Shown here piece by piece: positions 9,527-17,489 of a stretch of DNA of 64,000 nucleotides. The position numbers and the translations under genes were made by a program. The stretch comes from Mycolicibacterium peregrinum (GTDB lineage: Bacteria; Actinomycetota; Actinomycetes; Mycobacteriales; Mycobacteriaceae). Under the pieces are notes generated by a model. The model had not been told where the DNA came from. It saw only the letters and a program-made list of their open reading frames with translations, and searched no databases. The stretch is from NCBI RefSeq assembly GCF_002102345.1, contig NZ_LQPP01000046.1, positions 114,372-178,371 on the forward strand, written 5' to 3'. Each line of letters begins with the position of its first letter. The first letter of the stretch is position 1.

Positions 9527-10108
9527 ATGCCACGCAGCAACGCCAGCCAATCCGAACAGGAAGACGCCATCCTCAAGGCCACCGCCGAGGAGGTGGCGCT
9601 CGTCGGGCTCGGCCGGGCCAGCCTGGACGTCATCGCCAAGCAGGCCGGCGTCAGCCGCCGCACGCTTTACCGTCGCTTCCCCACCCGCGACGCTTTGATC
9701 ACCGAGTTGGGGCGACGTACATTCGACGCGGCGATGCACCGGTTGCGCACCGTCGCAATCGATTCCGGTCCCAATGAGGCTGCGGTGGCGGCGTTCTGTG
9801 AAGGCATGCGGCTGTTGACCACCGAACCCGTGATGCGCCGGTTCCTGCGACTGGACACCGACTTCACCGCGGTGGCCGGTGCCTACGACCAGGCTCCGGC
9901 CTTTCTGCACCACGCGTCGTCGGCGATGGCCAAGGCCCTTCGCGCGGCGGGCGCGACCATGCCTGACGCCGAACTGCTGGCCGTTTCCGAGTTGCACATC
10001 CGGTTGGCGTGCTCGCTGGCCCAGATGCCGACCACGGCGTTGGACGTCAACGACGACGAAGCGGTGCGCGCCTACGCGCGAAAGCATCTGGCCCCACTGG
10101 TGCGGTAG
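9527..10108 (+). CDS. TetR family transcriptional regulator
   Basis: This 193-residue protein has an N-terminal helix-turn-helix (residues about 12-55: ILKATAEEVALVGLGRAS, IAKQAGVSRRTLYRRFPTRD) and an all-helical C-terminal domain. The ATG at 9527 was chosen; longer in-frame readings run back into the preceding MpaB-family gene. It starts 13 bp after that gene, which makes it a likely co-transcribed local regulator of it. It is convergent with the LysR gene that ends at 10116. The ligand is unknown. Confidence 0.9.
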   Translation: MPRSNASQSEQEDAILKATAEEVALVGLGRASLDVIAKQAGVSRRTLYRRFPTRDALITELGRRTFDAAMHRLRTVAIDSGPNEAAVAAFCEGMRLLTTEPVMRRFLRLDTDFTAVAGAYDQAPAFLHHASSAMAKALRAAGATMPDAELLAVSELHIRLACSLAQMPTTALDVNDDEAVRAYARKHLAPLVR

Positions 10109-10115
10109 CGGACCC

Positions 10116-10985
10116 TCAAGCCCGGGCCGGCCCGCGCAGACCGGTCGCCGCATCGCGAACCGCCGCCGTGACGGCGTCGACCATGGGGCTGTCGAGCTTC
10201 CAGCACTGCCAGTACAGCGGCACGTCCAGATACTGCTCGGTGATCCGGACGAAGTCGTCGTCCACCAGTTCCTCGGGGTACATCCCCCAGCCCAACCCGG
10301 CCCGCACGGCGGCGCCGAAACCCTCAGCGGTCGGGATGAAATGGATCGGTCTGACGACATCTTTTCGGAACACCTTGCGCACCAACTGATCCTGCAGTGC
10401 GTCATCGCGGTTCCAGGCCAGCGACGGGGCCGCCTGCGCGGCGTCGCTGGTGAATCCGTCCGGCAGGTAGCGCTGTACGTACCCCGCACCGGCCACCGGC
10501 ACGTAGCGCATCGCCCCCAGGGCATACACCCGGCAGCCCGGCACCGGGCGCCGCTCGGTGGTGACCGCGCCCATCACCACTCCTTCACGCAGGAAGCGTG
10601 CCGACAGATCCTGGTCCTCGATCCGGATGTCGAACAGGAACTCCGATGCCCGGGCGAACACTCCGGTGAACCAGGTCGCCATCGAATCGGCGTTGACCGC
10701 CAACGCGATCCTGGTGCGGCGCCCGGCGCCGCCACCCATCTCCGCCAGCGTCTCAGATTCCAGCAGCGCCGTCTGCGCTGCCAACCTAAGCAAGGGAACT
10801 CCGGCAGGTGTTGCCGTGCACGGCTTTTCGCGAACCACCAGAACCTGACCGACACGTTGTTCCAGGGCCTTGATGCGCTGGCTGACCGCCGACGGCGTCA
10901 CATGCAGACGCTGCGCGGCCGCGTCGAAACTTCCCAGCTCGACCACCGCGGCGAAGGCAGCGAGCTGCTGGCCGTCGATCTGCAC
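10116..10985 (-). CDS. lysG: LysR family regulator of the ArgP/LysG group
   Basis: This 289-residue LysR-type regulator starts with QLAAFAAVVELGSFDAAAQRLHVTPSAVSQRIKALEQRVGQ split over the winged helix (residues about 6-47). It carries the group marks RKVFRKDVVRPIHFIPTAEGF and GLGWGMYPE. These match ArgP (IciA) of E. coli and LysG (Rv1985c) of M. tuberculosis, which sense lysine/arginine and activate a divergent LysE-type exporter gene. No lysE-like gene adjoins it here. Instead a TetR gene lies 9 bp upstream on the same strand, so the two look like an operon. The start is GTG. Symbol given by similarity to the group only. Confidence 0.85.
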   Translation of the reverse strand: MQIDGQQLAAFAAVVELGSFDAAAQRLHVTPSAVSQRIKALEQRVGQVLVVREKPCTATPAGVPLLRLAAQTALLESETLAEMGGGAGRRTRIALAVNADSMATWFTGVFARASEFLFDIRIEDQDLSARFLREGVVMGAVTTERRPVPGCRVYALGAMRYVPVAGAGYVQRYLPDGFTSDAAQAAPSLAWNRDDALQDQLVRKVFRKDVVRPIHFIPTAEGFGAAVRAGLGWGMYPEELVDDDFVRITEQYLDVPLYWQCWKLDSPMVDAVTAAVRDAATGLRGPARA

Positions 10986-10994
10986 GCCACGATC

Positions 10995-11660
10995 CTAATC
11001 GGGCAGACCCTCGTTACCGCGCAAACCGCTGCCGGTGAACCGGACCAGCTGGTCGACCCAGCCGCGGTCCAAGCCGCCGGGCCCCAACGGCCGGCCGTAG
11101 AGCGACAAGTCCGAGCTGGCCAGCGCGCCGATCATCCCGAGGATCGCAATTGTGCTGCGCTGCTGACCTTCTCTGGTCTGAATATCCGGCACCGCACGCC
11201 CTGCCGCGGCGAAGAACAACTCCGGCAGACTCGGTGTGCCCGCCAGCTGGTCGAGCCAGATCTGGTCTTCATCCAGGGCAAGCTGATTCATCACCTTGAG
11301 CCAGCGCAATCCGCCGACCGGATCCTCGTCGAGGAGCCTGACGTAGGGCGCGATGAGAGCTTCGACGACGTCAGAGACCTCGATCTCGTCGCCGCCCTCG
11401 GCCACCCGCACCAGCTCCTCGACAACGGCCTCGAACACGGTCGGCGCGCGCCGTCGCGCCACCTCCAGCACCAGGTCCCGCTTGGCCGGGAAGTGATAGG
11501 CCACCGCGCGACTGGCGACGCCCGCCTCGCGGGCCACCGCCCGCGCCGCCACCGCACCGATCGACATCTCCGCGAACATTCGCTCCGCGGTATCGACGAT
11601 CAGAGTCCGGGTGTCGACATCACGCCGGGGGCCACGCCTACGGGTCGAACTCGAGGGCAC
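10995..11660 (-). CDS. TetR family transcriptional regulator
   Basis: This 221-residue protein has a basic N-terminus (RRRGPRRDVDTR) and a TetR helix-turn-helix (residues about 18-60, AVAREAGVASRAVAYHFPAKRDL). A helical C-terminal half contains the tract LRWLKVMNQLALDEDQIW. The start is GTG. It lies 9 bp upstream of the LysG-like gene on the same strand and is divergent from a small hypothetical gene and the kinase that follows it. The 126-bp divergent spacer holds a short inverted repeat (11713-11729) that could be its operator. Confidence 0.88.
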   Translation of the reverse strand: MPSSSTRRRGPRRDVDTRTLIVDTAERMFAEMSIGAVAARAVAREAGVASRAVAYHFPAKRDLVLEVARRRAPTVFEAVVEELVRVAEGGDEIEVSDVVEALIAPYVRLLDEDPVGGLRWLKVMNQLALDEDQIWLDQLAGTPSLPELFFAAAGRAVPDIQTREGQQRSTIAILGMIGALASSDLSLYGRPLGPGGLDRGWVDQLVRFTGSGLRGNEGLPD

Positions 11661-11712
11661 AACAGGAGCCTAACCAGTTGCGGCCCCATCGTCCTGCGGT
11701 CGGTTCAGTTCT

Positions 11713-11729
11713 CCTACCACGGTCGTAGG
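11713..11729. promoter_or_regulatory. Possible TetR operator (short inverted repeat)
   Basis: The arms CCTAC and GTAGG, separated by seven bases, lie between the divergent TetR gene (start 11660) and the small gene at 11787. Position and symmetry fit a regulator site, but five-base arms are weak evidence. Confidence 0.3.
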
Positions 11730-11786
11730 TCAAGATCGGACACCAGCGCGATGTGGGCTGACCTGCATTCTTCGTAGCGTCGAGCC

Positions 11787-12074
11787 ATGACACGAGCACA
11801 GCGTTCCCCAGCTATCTCGATAGCGAATTCGATGACCGGCGTCGCCCGTGGATGGACGGCGAAAGACGCCGTTTTCACTCCTCCGGCGACAGGTCCAGCG
11901 ATCCCGAGCGACCACACCCGTCGGGAAGGTGGTTTCTGGCGGCGCACCCTGGCCGCGGTGCGCACAGCATTGGCGGCCGTCCCCCGACCCGATCCGAAAC
12001 GGCCGTACTATCCGCCGCTGCGCGAAAAATTCGTCGAGGACTCGGCGATGGCGCGCGAGATGTGGCGACTCTGA
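11787..12074 (+). CDS. Small hypothetical protein
   Basis: This is a 95-residue reading frame with no recognised domain, signal peptide or membrane helix. The C-terminal half (WRRTLAAVRTALAAVPRPDP, then KRPYYPPLREKFVEDSAMAR) looks protein-like and has strongly G/C-ending codons. The first 30 codons have weaker bias, so the true start could be the internal ATG near 11832. It sits between the divergent TetR gene and the sensor kinase gene on the same strand. I do not recognise a family. Confidence 0.5.
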   Translation: MTRAQRSPAISIANSMTGVARGWTAKDAVFTPPATGPAIPSDHTRREGGFWRRTLAAVRTALAAVPRPDPKRPYYPPLREKFVEDSAMAREMWRL

Positions 12075-12164
12075 GTGTTGAAATCCGAGCCCGGCAAATC
12101 CGGCCCCAAAAAATCCAACTGTAGTAGGACGTACGAAGACAAGCTCACCTTCTACGATCAGAAC

Positions 12165-13382
12165 ATGCTCGGCAGCATCGCCCGCGGCTTGCGCGCGCAT
12201 GTACACCGGCGGGGATACGCCCTCCCGGTGGGCTACAACTGGGCCATCGTGTTGGCGTTCGACACCACGGTCATGGGTGCCGGCGTGGTCGCGATGTTGC
12301 AGCGGCCGACGGCCGACCTTCCGGCGGGTCTGCTCGCACTCGTCGTGTGTATCGCCCCCTTCGCGTTGTTCTATCTGTCCGGCGTCGATTTCAAGGCGCC
12401 GATCGTCTGGGCGACCTGGACGACCTCGACCGCGATCCTGCTGTTCGCGACCGCGACACCGGTTCCCAACGACTTCGCCCCGCTGATCGCGGTGCTGATG
12501 GTCGGTGAGGTGGCCTCGCTGTCCGGGGTGTGGGGCGGATTCCTCGCATCGCTGACCGCGGCCACCCTGCTGCTGACCGCCGCGGCGCAGCACCGCCTCG
12601 ACGCCCTGCCGCTCTATCTCGGAATCCTCGGGATGGGCTGGCTCGTGGGCTATCTCGTTTACACGCAGCAGCAACTCATGCGACAGCAACAGGAGTCCCA
12701 GGCCGCGCAGGCCCGGCACGCCGCGGCCGATGAGCGGCGCCGGATCGCCCGCGAGGTCCACGACGTGATCGCGCATTCGCTGAGCGTGACCCTGCTGCAT
12801 GTGACGGGCGCACGTCGCGGGTTGCAGCAGGACCGCGACGTCGACGACGCCGTGGAGGCGTTGGAGCAGGCTGAACGCCTGGGTCGTCAGGCCATGGCCG
12901 ATATCCGCCGCACGGTCGGGCTACTCGACGGCGCCCCGATGAGCATGGCCCCCGAGCCGGGCGTGGACGACATCAGTTGTCTGGTAGACGATTTCGTGCG
13001 TGCCGGGCTCAATGTGCGGTGCGACGCCACCGGTCGCACCGATGTGGTCTCCGCGGCGGTGGGCTTGGCGTTGTATCGCATCGCCCAGGAGTCCCTGGCC
13101 AACATCGCCAAACACGCACCCGATGCGGAAGCGACAGTGTTGCTTAGAATCTCACGCACCTCGGCGACCTTGACGGTTGCCAACCGACTCCCGGTCCCGG
13201 CGTTGGCCGTGCGGAACGGTCACGATGTGGAAGGTCGGGGTGTGCGCGGGATGCGCCAGCGCGTCGAGCTCCTCGGCGGGATCATCAGCGTCGGCCCCGC
13301 CGACGATGGATGGTCGGTGCGCACGAACATTCCGTTGGACGACACCGACCGGGCACCCCGATGGTGCCCTGTGGTGTCATGA
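12165..13382 (+). CDS. Two-component sensor histidine kinase (HisKA_3, NarL/DesK type)
   Basis: The product is about 405 residues. Membrane helices fill roughly residues 20-165 with hardly any extracytoplasmic loop, suggesting an intramembrane sensor. The dimerisation and phosphoacceptor segment follows (RRRIAREVHDVIAHSLSVTL, His near residue 203). The HATPase domain shows an N-box (YRIAQESLANIAKHAPDA) and a G-box (GRGVRGMRQRVELLGG). I chose the ATG at 12165. The frame is also open from a GTG at 12075, directly after the preceding stop, but the added 30 residues are polar and unlike a membrane start. Its stop overlaps the response-regulator ATG by four bases, so the pair is translationally coupled. 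The signal is unknown. Confidence 0.87.
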   Translation: MLGSIARGLRAHVHRRGYALPVGYNWAIVLAFDTTVMGAGVVAMLQRPTADLPAGLLALVVCIAPFALFYLSGVDFKAPIVWATWTTSTAILLFATATPVPNDFAPLIAVLMVGEVASLSGVWGGFLASLTAATLLLTAAAQHRLDALPLYLGILGMGWLVGYLVYTQQQLMRQQQESQAAQARHAAADERRRIAREVHDVIAHSLSVTLLHVTGARRGLQQDRDVDDAVEALEQAERLGRQAMADIRRTVGLLDGAPMSMAPEPGVDDISCLVDDFVRAGLNVRCDATGRTDVVSAAVGLALYRIAQESLANIAKHAPDAEATVLLRISRTSATLTVANRLPVPALAVRNGHDVEGRGVRGMRQRVELLGGIISVGPADDGWSVRTNIPLDDTDRAPRWCPVVS

Positions 13383-14041
13383 CGGACCCCGTGAGCGAGG
13401 TCGCAGTCCTCCTCGTCGACGACCAGGATCTGGTGCGCTCCGGCCTGCGCCGCATCCTTCGGCGCAAGGACGGCTTCACGATCGTCGCCGAATGCGCCGA
13501 CGGCGACGAGGTGCCTGACGCCATCAGCCGGTACCGACCCGACGTGGTGGTGATGGATCTGCGGATGAAACGGGTCGACGGGATCGAGGCCACCCGCCAG
13601 GTGAAAGCGGACAACGGACCGCCTGTGCTGGCGCTGACCACGTTCAACGACGACGAGTTGCTCTCGGGCGCCTTGCGCGCGGGAGCCAGCGGGTTCGTGC
13701 TCAAGGATTCCTCCGCCGAGGAACTGATCCGGGCGGTGCGCGCCGTGGCACTGGGCGACAGTTATCTCGACCCCGCGGTGACCTCACGCGTACTCACCAC
13801 CTACCGCAAGTCCGCCGAACCGCGTCGCGCCGCCGCCGTCGGCGACCTCACGGCCCGTGAGCTCGATGTGCTGACACTTATCGCCAAGGGGCATTCGAAC
13901 GCCGAGATCGCCGACGAACTGAGCATCTCCGGGCTCACCGTCAAGAGCCACATCGGCCACATCTTCATCAAGCTCGACCTGCGTGATCGCGCCGCCGCAA
14001 TCATCCACGCCTACGACTCCGGGCTGGTCAGTCCCCGCTAA
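13379..14041 (+). CDS. LuxR/NarL-family response regulator
   Basis: This 220-residue regulator has a receiver domain at residues about 8-125. The acidic pair is in VLLVDDQD, the phospho-acceptor Asp in VVVMDLRM near residue 59, and the Lys in GFVLKDSS. A C-terminal LuxR helix-turn-helix (LTARELDVLTLIAKGHSNAE, then IADELSISGLTVKSHIGHIF) completes it. It overlaps the upstream kinase gene (ATGA) and is its evident partner. The next gene, an Rv2004c-like protein, is on the same strand 95 bp downstream. The spacer contains sequences like DosR boxes, but this regulator is not obviously DosR itself. Confidence 0.92.
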   Translation: MTDPVSEVAVLLVDDQDLVRSGLRRILRRKDGFTIVAECADGDEVPDAISRYRPDVVVMDLRMKRVDGIEATRQVKADNGPPVLALTTFNDDELLSGALRAGASGFVLKDSSAEELIRAVRAVALGDSYLDPAVTSRVLTTYRKSAEPRRAAAVGDLTARELDVLTLIAKGHSNAEIADELSISGLTVKSHIGHIFIKLDLRDRAAAIIHAYDSGLVSPR

Positions 14042-14042
14042 C

Positions 14043-14081
14043 AGGGTCTTTGGGCCATGGGCTGAAGGACTTTCGGCAGGC
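14043..14081 (+). promoter_or_regulatory. Two possible DosR-like boxes upstream of the Rv2004c-like gene
   Basis: Two imperfect matches to the mycobacterial DosR consensus core GGGACTWWAGTCCC lie in the 95-bp spacer. The first is GGGTCTTTGGGCCA at 14044-14057. The second is AGGACTTTCGGCAG at 14066-14079. By eye they agree with about 10 and 9 of 14 positions. In M. tuberculosis Rv2004c belongs to the DosR (dormancy) regulon, which makes the location meaningful. No binding score was computed. Confidence 0.4.
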
Positions 14082-14136
14082 GAATGCCTGCGGATGACCA
14101 CTACCTAACGTTGTCCGAGCAGAGCCATCATGGGTT

Positions 14137-15579
14137 ATGGCCGCAGCCGAAATCCACGAAACACACACCGGGATCGTCGCGTTGGTGGGCGAGAAGGCTT
14201 ACAAGGTCAAAAAAGCCGTCACCACGGACTTTCTCGATTTCAGCTCGGTCGAGCAGCGCGAACAGGTGTGCCTGCGTGAGGTTCGCCTGAACCAGCGACT
14301 GGCACCCGACAGCTACCTCGGAGTCGCCCATTTCTCCGATCCCCAGGGTGGCCGCCCCGAACCGGTGATCGTCATGCGCAGGTACCCCGATTCTCGCCGG
14401 CTGACGTCGATCGTCGTCAACGGCGAACCCGTGGTGGAACATCTGTCGGCGATCGCGGAGGTGATCGCGCGGTTCCACGCCGGCGCGGAACGGTCGGAAG
14501 ACATCGACCGCGCAGCAGCGGCGCCCGCGGTTGCCGGCCGTTGGCGCGACAACCTCACCGAATTGCGCAAGTACGCCGGAACAGTGGTGCCCGCGGAATC
14601 GCTGGCCGAGGTCGGCCGTCTGTATGACCAGTTCATCGCAGGACGCACCGCACTGTTCGACGGCCGCATCGCCGAGCGCCGCATCGTCGACGGCCACGCC
14701 GACCTGTTGACCGGCGACATCTTCTGCATGCCGGACGGGCCGGCCATTCTCGACTGTCTGGAGTTCGACGACGACCTACGCCATGTCGACTGCTGCGACG
14801 ACGCCGCATTCCTGGCGATGGACCTGGAGTTCCTCGGCCGCCGAGACCTGGCGGACTACTTCATCGCCGAGTACCAGCGGCACTCCGGGGACACCCCGCC
14901 GCCGGGATTGGTGGACTTCTACATCGCCTACCGTGCCGTCGTCCGCGCCAAGGTCGACTGCATCAGGTTTGACCAGGGCAACGCGAGGGCCGCGGACGAC
15001 GCCAGGCGCCATCTCGACATCGCCCTCGCTCATCTCCGCCGAGGTGCGGTGCGACTGGTCATCGTCGGCGGTGGCCCCGGTACCGGTAAGACCACGCTCG
15101 CGCACGGTCTCGCCGAACAGGTGGCTGCGCGGGTCATCTCCACCGACGACGTGCGCCGTGAGTTGCAAGAGCGTGGAGTCGTCGACGGCGCGGCCGGGAT
15201 ATTGAACGAGGGGCTCTACAGCACCGAGAACGTGGCCGCTGTTTATGAGGCCGTGCTGGAGAAGGCCCGCGAGACGTTGGCCATGGGGCAGTCGGTGATC
15301 CTCGACGGCACCTGGCGGGATCCGGATCTTCGCCGGCGAGCGCGGGAAATGGCAGCGGACCAGAGTTGCCCCACAGTGGAGCTGGCGTGCACGGTGCCTC
15401 TCGACGAAGCCAAGCAGCGCATCGTCCAGCGTCAGGTCACCAATTCAGATGCCACCCCGCAGATCGCAGAAGGTTTGGCTACCGGCGCCGATTGGTCTGA
15501 CGCCCATCCGATCAACACGCGCCGCCCGCTTGCTGACACCGTCGCCGAAGCCCAGCGGATCTGTTGCTCGGCAATCTGA
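14137..15579 (+). CDS. Phosphotransferase-like/P-loop kinase fusion (Rv2004c family)
   Basis: This 480-residue two-domain protein has an N-terminal aminoglycoside-phosphotransferase-like fold in residues about 1-300. Its catalytic-loop-like HADLLTGDIF is near residue 190 and the metal-binding-like LDCLEFDDDLRHVD near residue 208. The C-terminal domain is a P-loop kinase with Walker A GGGPGTGKTT at residues about 311-320, then STDDVRRELQ. The family includes M. tuberculosis Rv2004c, a DosR-regulon gene. The substrate is unknown; phosphorylation of a small metabolite is a reasonable guess. The ATG lies 95 bp after the response regulator and behind possible DosR boxes. Confidence 0.87.
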   Translation: MAAAEIHETHTGIVALVGEKAYKVKKAVTTDFLDFSSVEQREQVCLREVRLNQRLAPDSYLGVAHFSDPQGGRPEPVIVMRRYPDSRRLTSIVVNGEPVVEHLSAIAEVIARFHAGAERSEDIDRAAAAPAVAGRWRDNLTELRKYAGTVVPAESLAEVGRLYDQFIAGRTALFDGRIAERRIVDGHADLLTGDIFCMPDGPAILDCLEFDDDLRHVDCCDDAAFLAMDLEFLGRRDLADYFIAEYQRHSGDTPPPGLVDFYIAYRAVVRAKVDCIRFDQGNARAADDARRHLDIALAHLRRGAVRLVIVGGGPGTGKTTLAHGLAEQVAARVISTDDVRRELQERGVVDGAAGILNEGLYSTENVAAVYEAVLEKARETLAMGQSVILDGTWRDPDLRRRAREMAADQSCPTVELACTVPLDEAKQRIVQRQVTNSDATPQIAEGLATGADWSDAHPINTRRPLADTVAEAQRICCSAI

Positions 15580-15728
15580 CCCCCATTACGAAATGAGATT
15601 TCGGTGTAAACCCGGAGCCGTCGGCCGATAGATAGCCCTTGTAAAGTAAAACGGCGGCCTTCCTTTGGGCTGCGACCAGTAGAAACTTTCCGGGTCACCA
15701 GGTTCGGCACATCCACCAAGGGGGAAAT

Positions 15729-16403
15729 ATGAATGAAGTGCTGGCCCGTGCCGGCATCTTCCAAGGTGTGTCGCCAGACGCCGTGGCGGCGCTCGTCCGG
15801 CAGTTGGAGCCGGTGACCTTCCGTCGGACCGAGGTGGTGTTCTCCGAAGGCGAGCCCGGCGACACGCTCTTCATCATCACGGCAGGCAAGGTGAAGATCG
15901 GCCGCAAGTCCGTGGACGGTCGCGAGAGCCTGATCACGCTGATGGGCCCGTCCGACATGTTCGGCGAGCTCGCCATCTTCGATCCGGGGCCGCGGACCTC
16001 GACCGTGACGGCGCTGACCGAGGTGAAGGCCGTCGTGATGAGCCGCAGCGTGCTGCGGAGCTGGATCGCCGACCGTCCCGAGATCGCCGAACAGCTCCTG
16101 CGCGTGCTGGCCCGACGGTTGCGCCGCACCAACGACAACCTGTCCGACCTGATCTTCACCGATGTGCCCGGCCGGGTCGCCAAGCAACTGCTCTACCTGG
16201 CGCAACGGTTCGGCAGCCGCGATGGCACGGCGCTGCGTGTCGACCACGAGCTGACCCAGGAAGAGATCGCCCAACTCGTCGGCTCTTCGCGCGAGACGGT
16301 CAACAAGGCACTGTCGGACTTCGCGCAGCGCGGCTGGATTCGCGTTCAGGGCCGCAGCATCCTGATCGACAACGCCGAACGATTGGCCAAGCGCGCGCAC
16401 TGA
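15729..16403 (+). CDS. crp: Crp/Fnr family cAMP-responsive regulator (Rv3676 paralogue)
   Basis: This 224-residue protein is the same length as, and strikingly similar to, M. tuberculosis Crp (Rv3676). It has the start NEVLARAGIFQGV, the cyclic-nucleotide pocket GPSDMFGELAIFDPGPRTS (residues about 74-92), the hinge RVLARRLRRTND and the helix-turn-helix LTQEEIAQLVGSSRETVNKA. It should bind cAMP and control many genes. Some fast growers such as M. smegmatis have two Crp genes, so this may be one of two, and the residues that differ from Rv3676 could change cAMP response. The ATG is preceded by AAGGGGGAAA. The 149-bp spacer before it is A/T-richer than its surroundings and shows no clear TGTGA-N6-TCACA site. 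Confidence 0.9.
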   Translation: MNEVLARAGIFQGVSPDAVAALVRQLEPVTFRRTEVVFSEGEPGDTLFIITAGKVKIGRKSVDGRESLITLMGPSDMFGELAIFDPGPRTSTVTALTEVKAVVMSRSVLRSWIADRPEIAEQLLRVLARRLRRTNDNLSDLIFTDVPGRVAKQLLYLAQRFGSRDGTALRVDHELTQEEIAQLVGSSRETVNKALSDFAQRGWIRVQGRSILIDNAERLAKRAH

Positions 16404-16436
16404 CCGGGTGAGCATGTGACCGCCGAGACATTGTTA

Positions 16437-16457
16437 GTGCCCTAACTATTAGGGTAC
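16437..16457. promoter_or_regulatory. Palindromic operator in the MarR promoter
   Basis: The 15-bp sequence CCCTAACTATTAGGG (16440-16454) is a perfect palindrome of six-base arms around CTA, and the GT/AC bases outside extend the symmetry. It lies 12 bp before the ATG of the MarR gene, so binding there would block that gene's promoter. This is the usual autoregulation layout of MarR proteins. Confidence 0.65.
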
Positions 16458-16466
16458 TTTCTAAGT

Positions 16467-16982
16467 ATGACCGCAGTATCCGAAGCGTCTGCCGCACCCT
16501 CGGGGCAGCTCAGCGCCGACCCCCTGGCGCTTGAGCGGCAGGTCCGTTTCGCGTTGGCCGTCAGCAACCGCGCCGTGCTGGCCGTGTACCGGCCGCTGCT
16601 GGAGCCGCTGGGCCTCACCCATCCGCAGTACCTGGTGATGCTGGCGTTGTGGGATCACCAGCGGTCCGATTCCGGCGGCACGCCGCCGCTGTCGGTCAAA
16701 GAGATCGCCTCCGCGCTGCAGCTCGATTCGGCGACGCTCTCGCCGATGCTCAAACGGCTGGAAGCCCTCGGCCTGCTCACCCGCAGCCGCCGGGCCGGGG
16801 ATGAACGTGCGACCGATGTCGAGCTCACCGAGGCCGGGATCGCCCTGCGTGAAAGGGCCCTGGCCATTCCGCCCGCGGTGGTGGAGCGCCTGGGTGTCGA
16901 CATCGCCGAACTCGAAGAGCTGCATCGGGTGCTGACCCGCATCAACGTGGCTGCGCTGGCGGCCAATTCACTCACCGATTGA
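16467..16982 (+). CDS. MarR family transcriptional regulator
   Basis: This 171-residue protein has a MarR winged-helix core: RFALAVSNRAVLAVYRPLLE, LTHPQYLVMLALWD, VKEIASALQLDSATLSPMLK and LLTRSRRAGDERATDVELT. The arrangement resembles OhrR-type regulators that sense organic peroxides. However, no conserved N-terminal cysteine of the OhrR kind is present, so another ligand is likely. A perfect palindrome sits directly before the ATG and suggests autoregulation. The DUF5313 membrane-protein gene begins 14 bp after its stop and is probably co-transcribed. Confidence 0.9.
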   Translation: MTAVSEASAAPSGQLSADPLALERQVRFALAVSNRAVLAVYRPLLEPLGLTHPQYLVMLALWDHQRSDSGGTPPLSVKEIASALQLDSATLSPMLKRLEALGLLTRSRRAGDERATDVELTEAGIALRERALAIPPAVVERLGVDIAELEELHRVLTRINVAALAANSLTD

Positions 16983-16996
16983 CACCAGGAGCCCTC

Positions 16997-17428
16997 ATGG
17001 CCGGCCAGAAGAACACCAAAGACCGTCCCAACTTCTTTCAGTACGTCGCCTACTGCTACGGCAAGCGGTTGCCCGATTCCATGCGCGAGTGGGTGGCTCA
17101 CGATCTCGCCGACCATGGCGCCGTGCGGCGGCACTTGATCCGGATGGCGATCCCGCCGCTGTTCGTGCTGGCACCGCTCTGGCTCCTGCCCGCCTCGCTC
17201 TATGTGCACATCGAGATGACCGTGCCGATCTACATCTGGGCCATCTTGATGGCGCTCGCGCTCAACAAGATCTGGCGCCGGCACCGGTTGGCGCAGCACG
17301 GGCTCGACCCCAACCTGGTCGACGAGATCCAGTACAAGAAGGACCAGCGAAAGCACGAGGAGTACATCCGTCGGTTCGGCCCCCGCCCGGAAGCGTCCAA
17401 GCGTCAGGCCAACAGCAGCCCGTTCTAG
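16997..17428 (+). CDS. DUF5313 family membrane protein
   Basis: This 143-residue protein has the actinobacterial DUF5313 layout. An N-terminal segment reads PNFFQYVAYCYGKRLPDSMR. Two adjoining membrane helices follow (residues about 50-90, with MAIPPLFVLAPLWLLPAS and VPIYIWAILMALALNKIW), then a charged C-terminal tail. The function is unknown. The ATG at 16997 follows CAGGAGCC. The gene lies 14 bp after the MarR gene and is likely in the same transcript. Confidence 0.82.
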   Translation: MAGQKNTKDRPNFFQYVAYCYGKRLPDSMREWVAHDLADHGAVRRHLIRMAIPPLFVLAPLWLLPASLYVHIEMTVPIYIWAILMALALNKIWRRHRLAQHGLDPNLVDEIQYKKDQRKHEEYIRRFGPRPEASKRQANSSPF

Positions 17429-17445
17429 CGTTTAACCTGGCCACA

Positions 17446-17475
17446 CCCCTTGCATGCAAGCTTGCATGCAAGGGG
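17446..17475. promoter_or_regulatory. 30-bp perfect palindrome upstream of the GntR-MFS operon
   Basis: Bases 17446-17475 form a perfect 30-bp palindrome with no central gap. Inside it the ten-base unit TTGCATGCAA, itself palindromic, occurs twice (17450-17459 and 17462-17471), two bases apart. It ends 14 bp before the GTG start of the GntR gene, so it most likely holds two adjacent dimer sites for that repressor overlapping the promoter. It could also form a cruciform or an RNA hairpin at the end of the DUF5313 transcript, though no T-run follows. Confidence 0.75.
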
Positions 17476-17489
17476 TACAGTGGTCTTCC

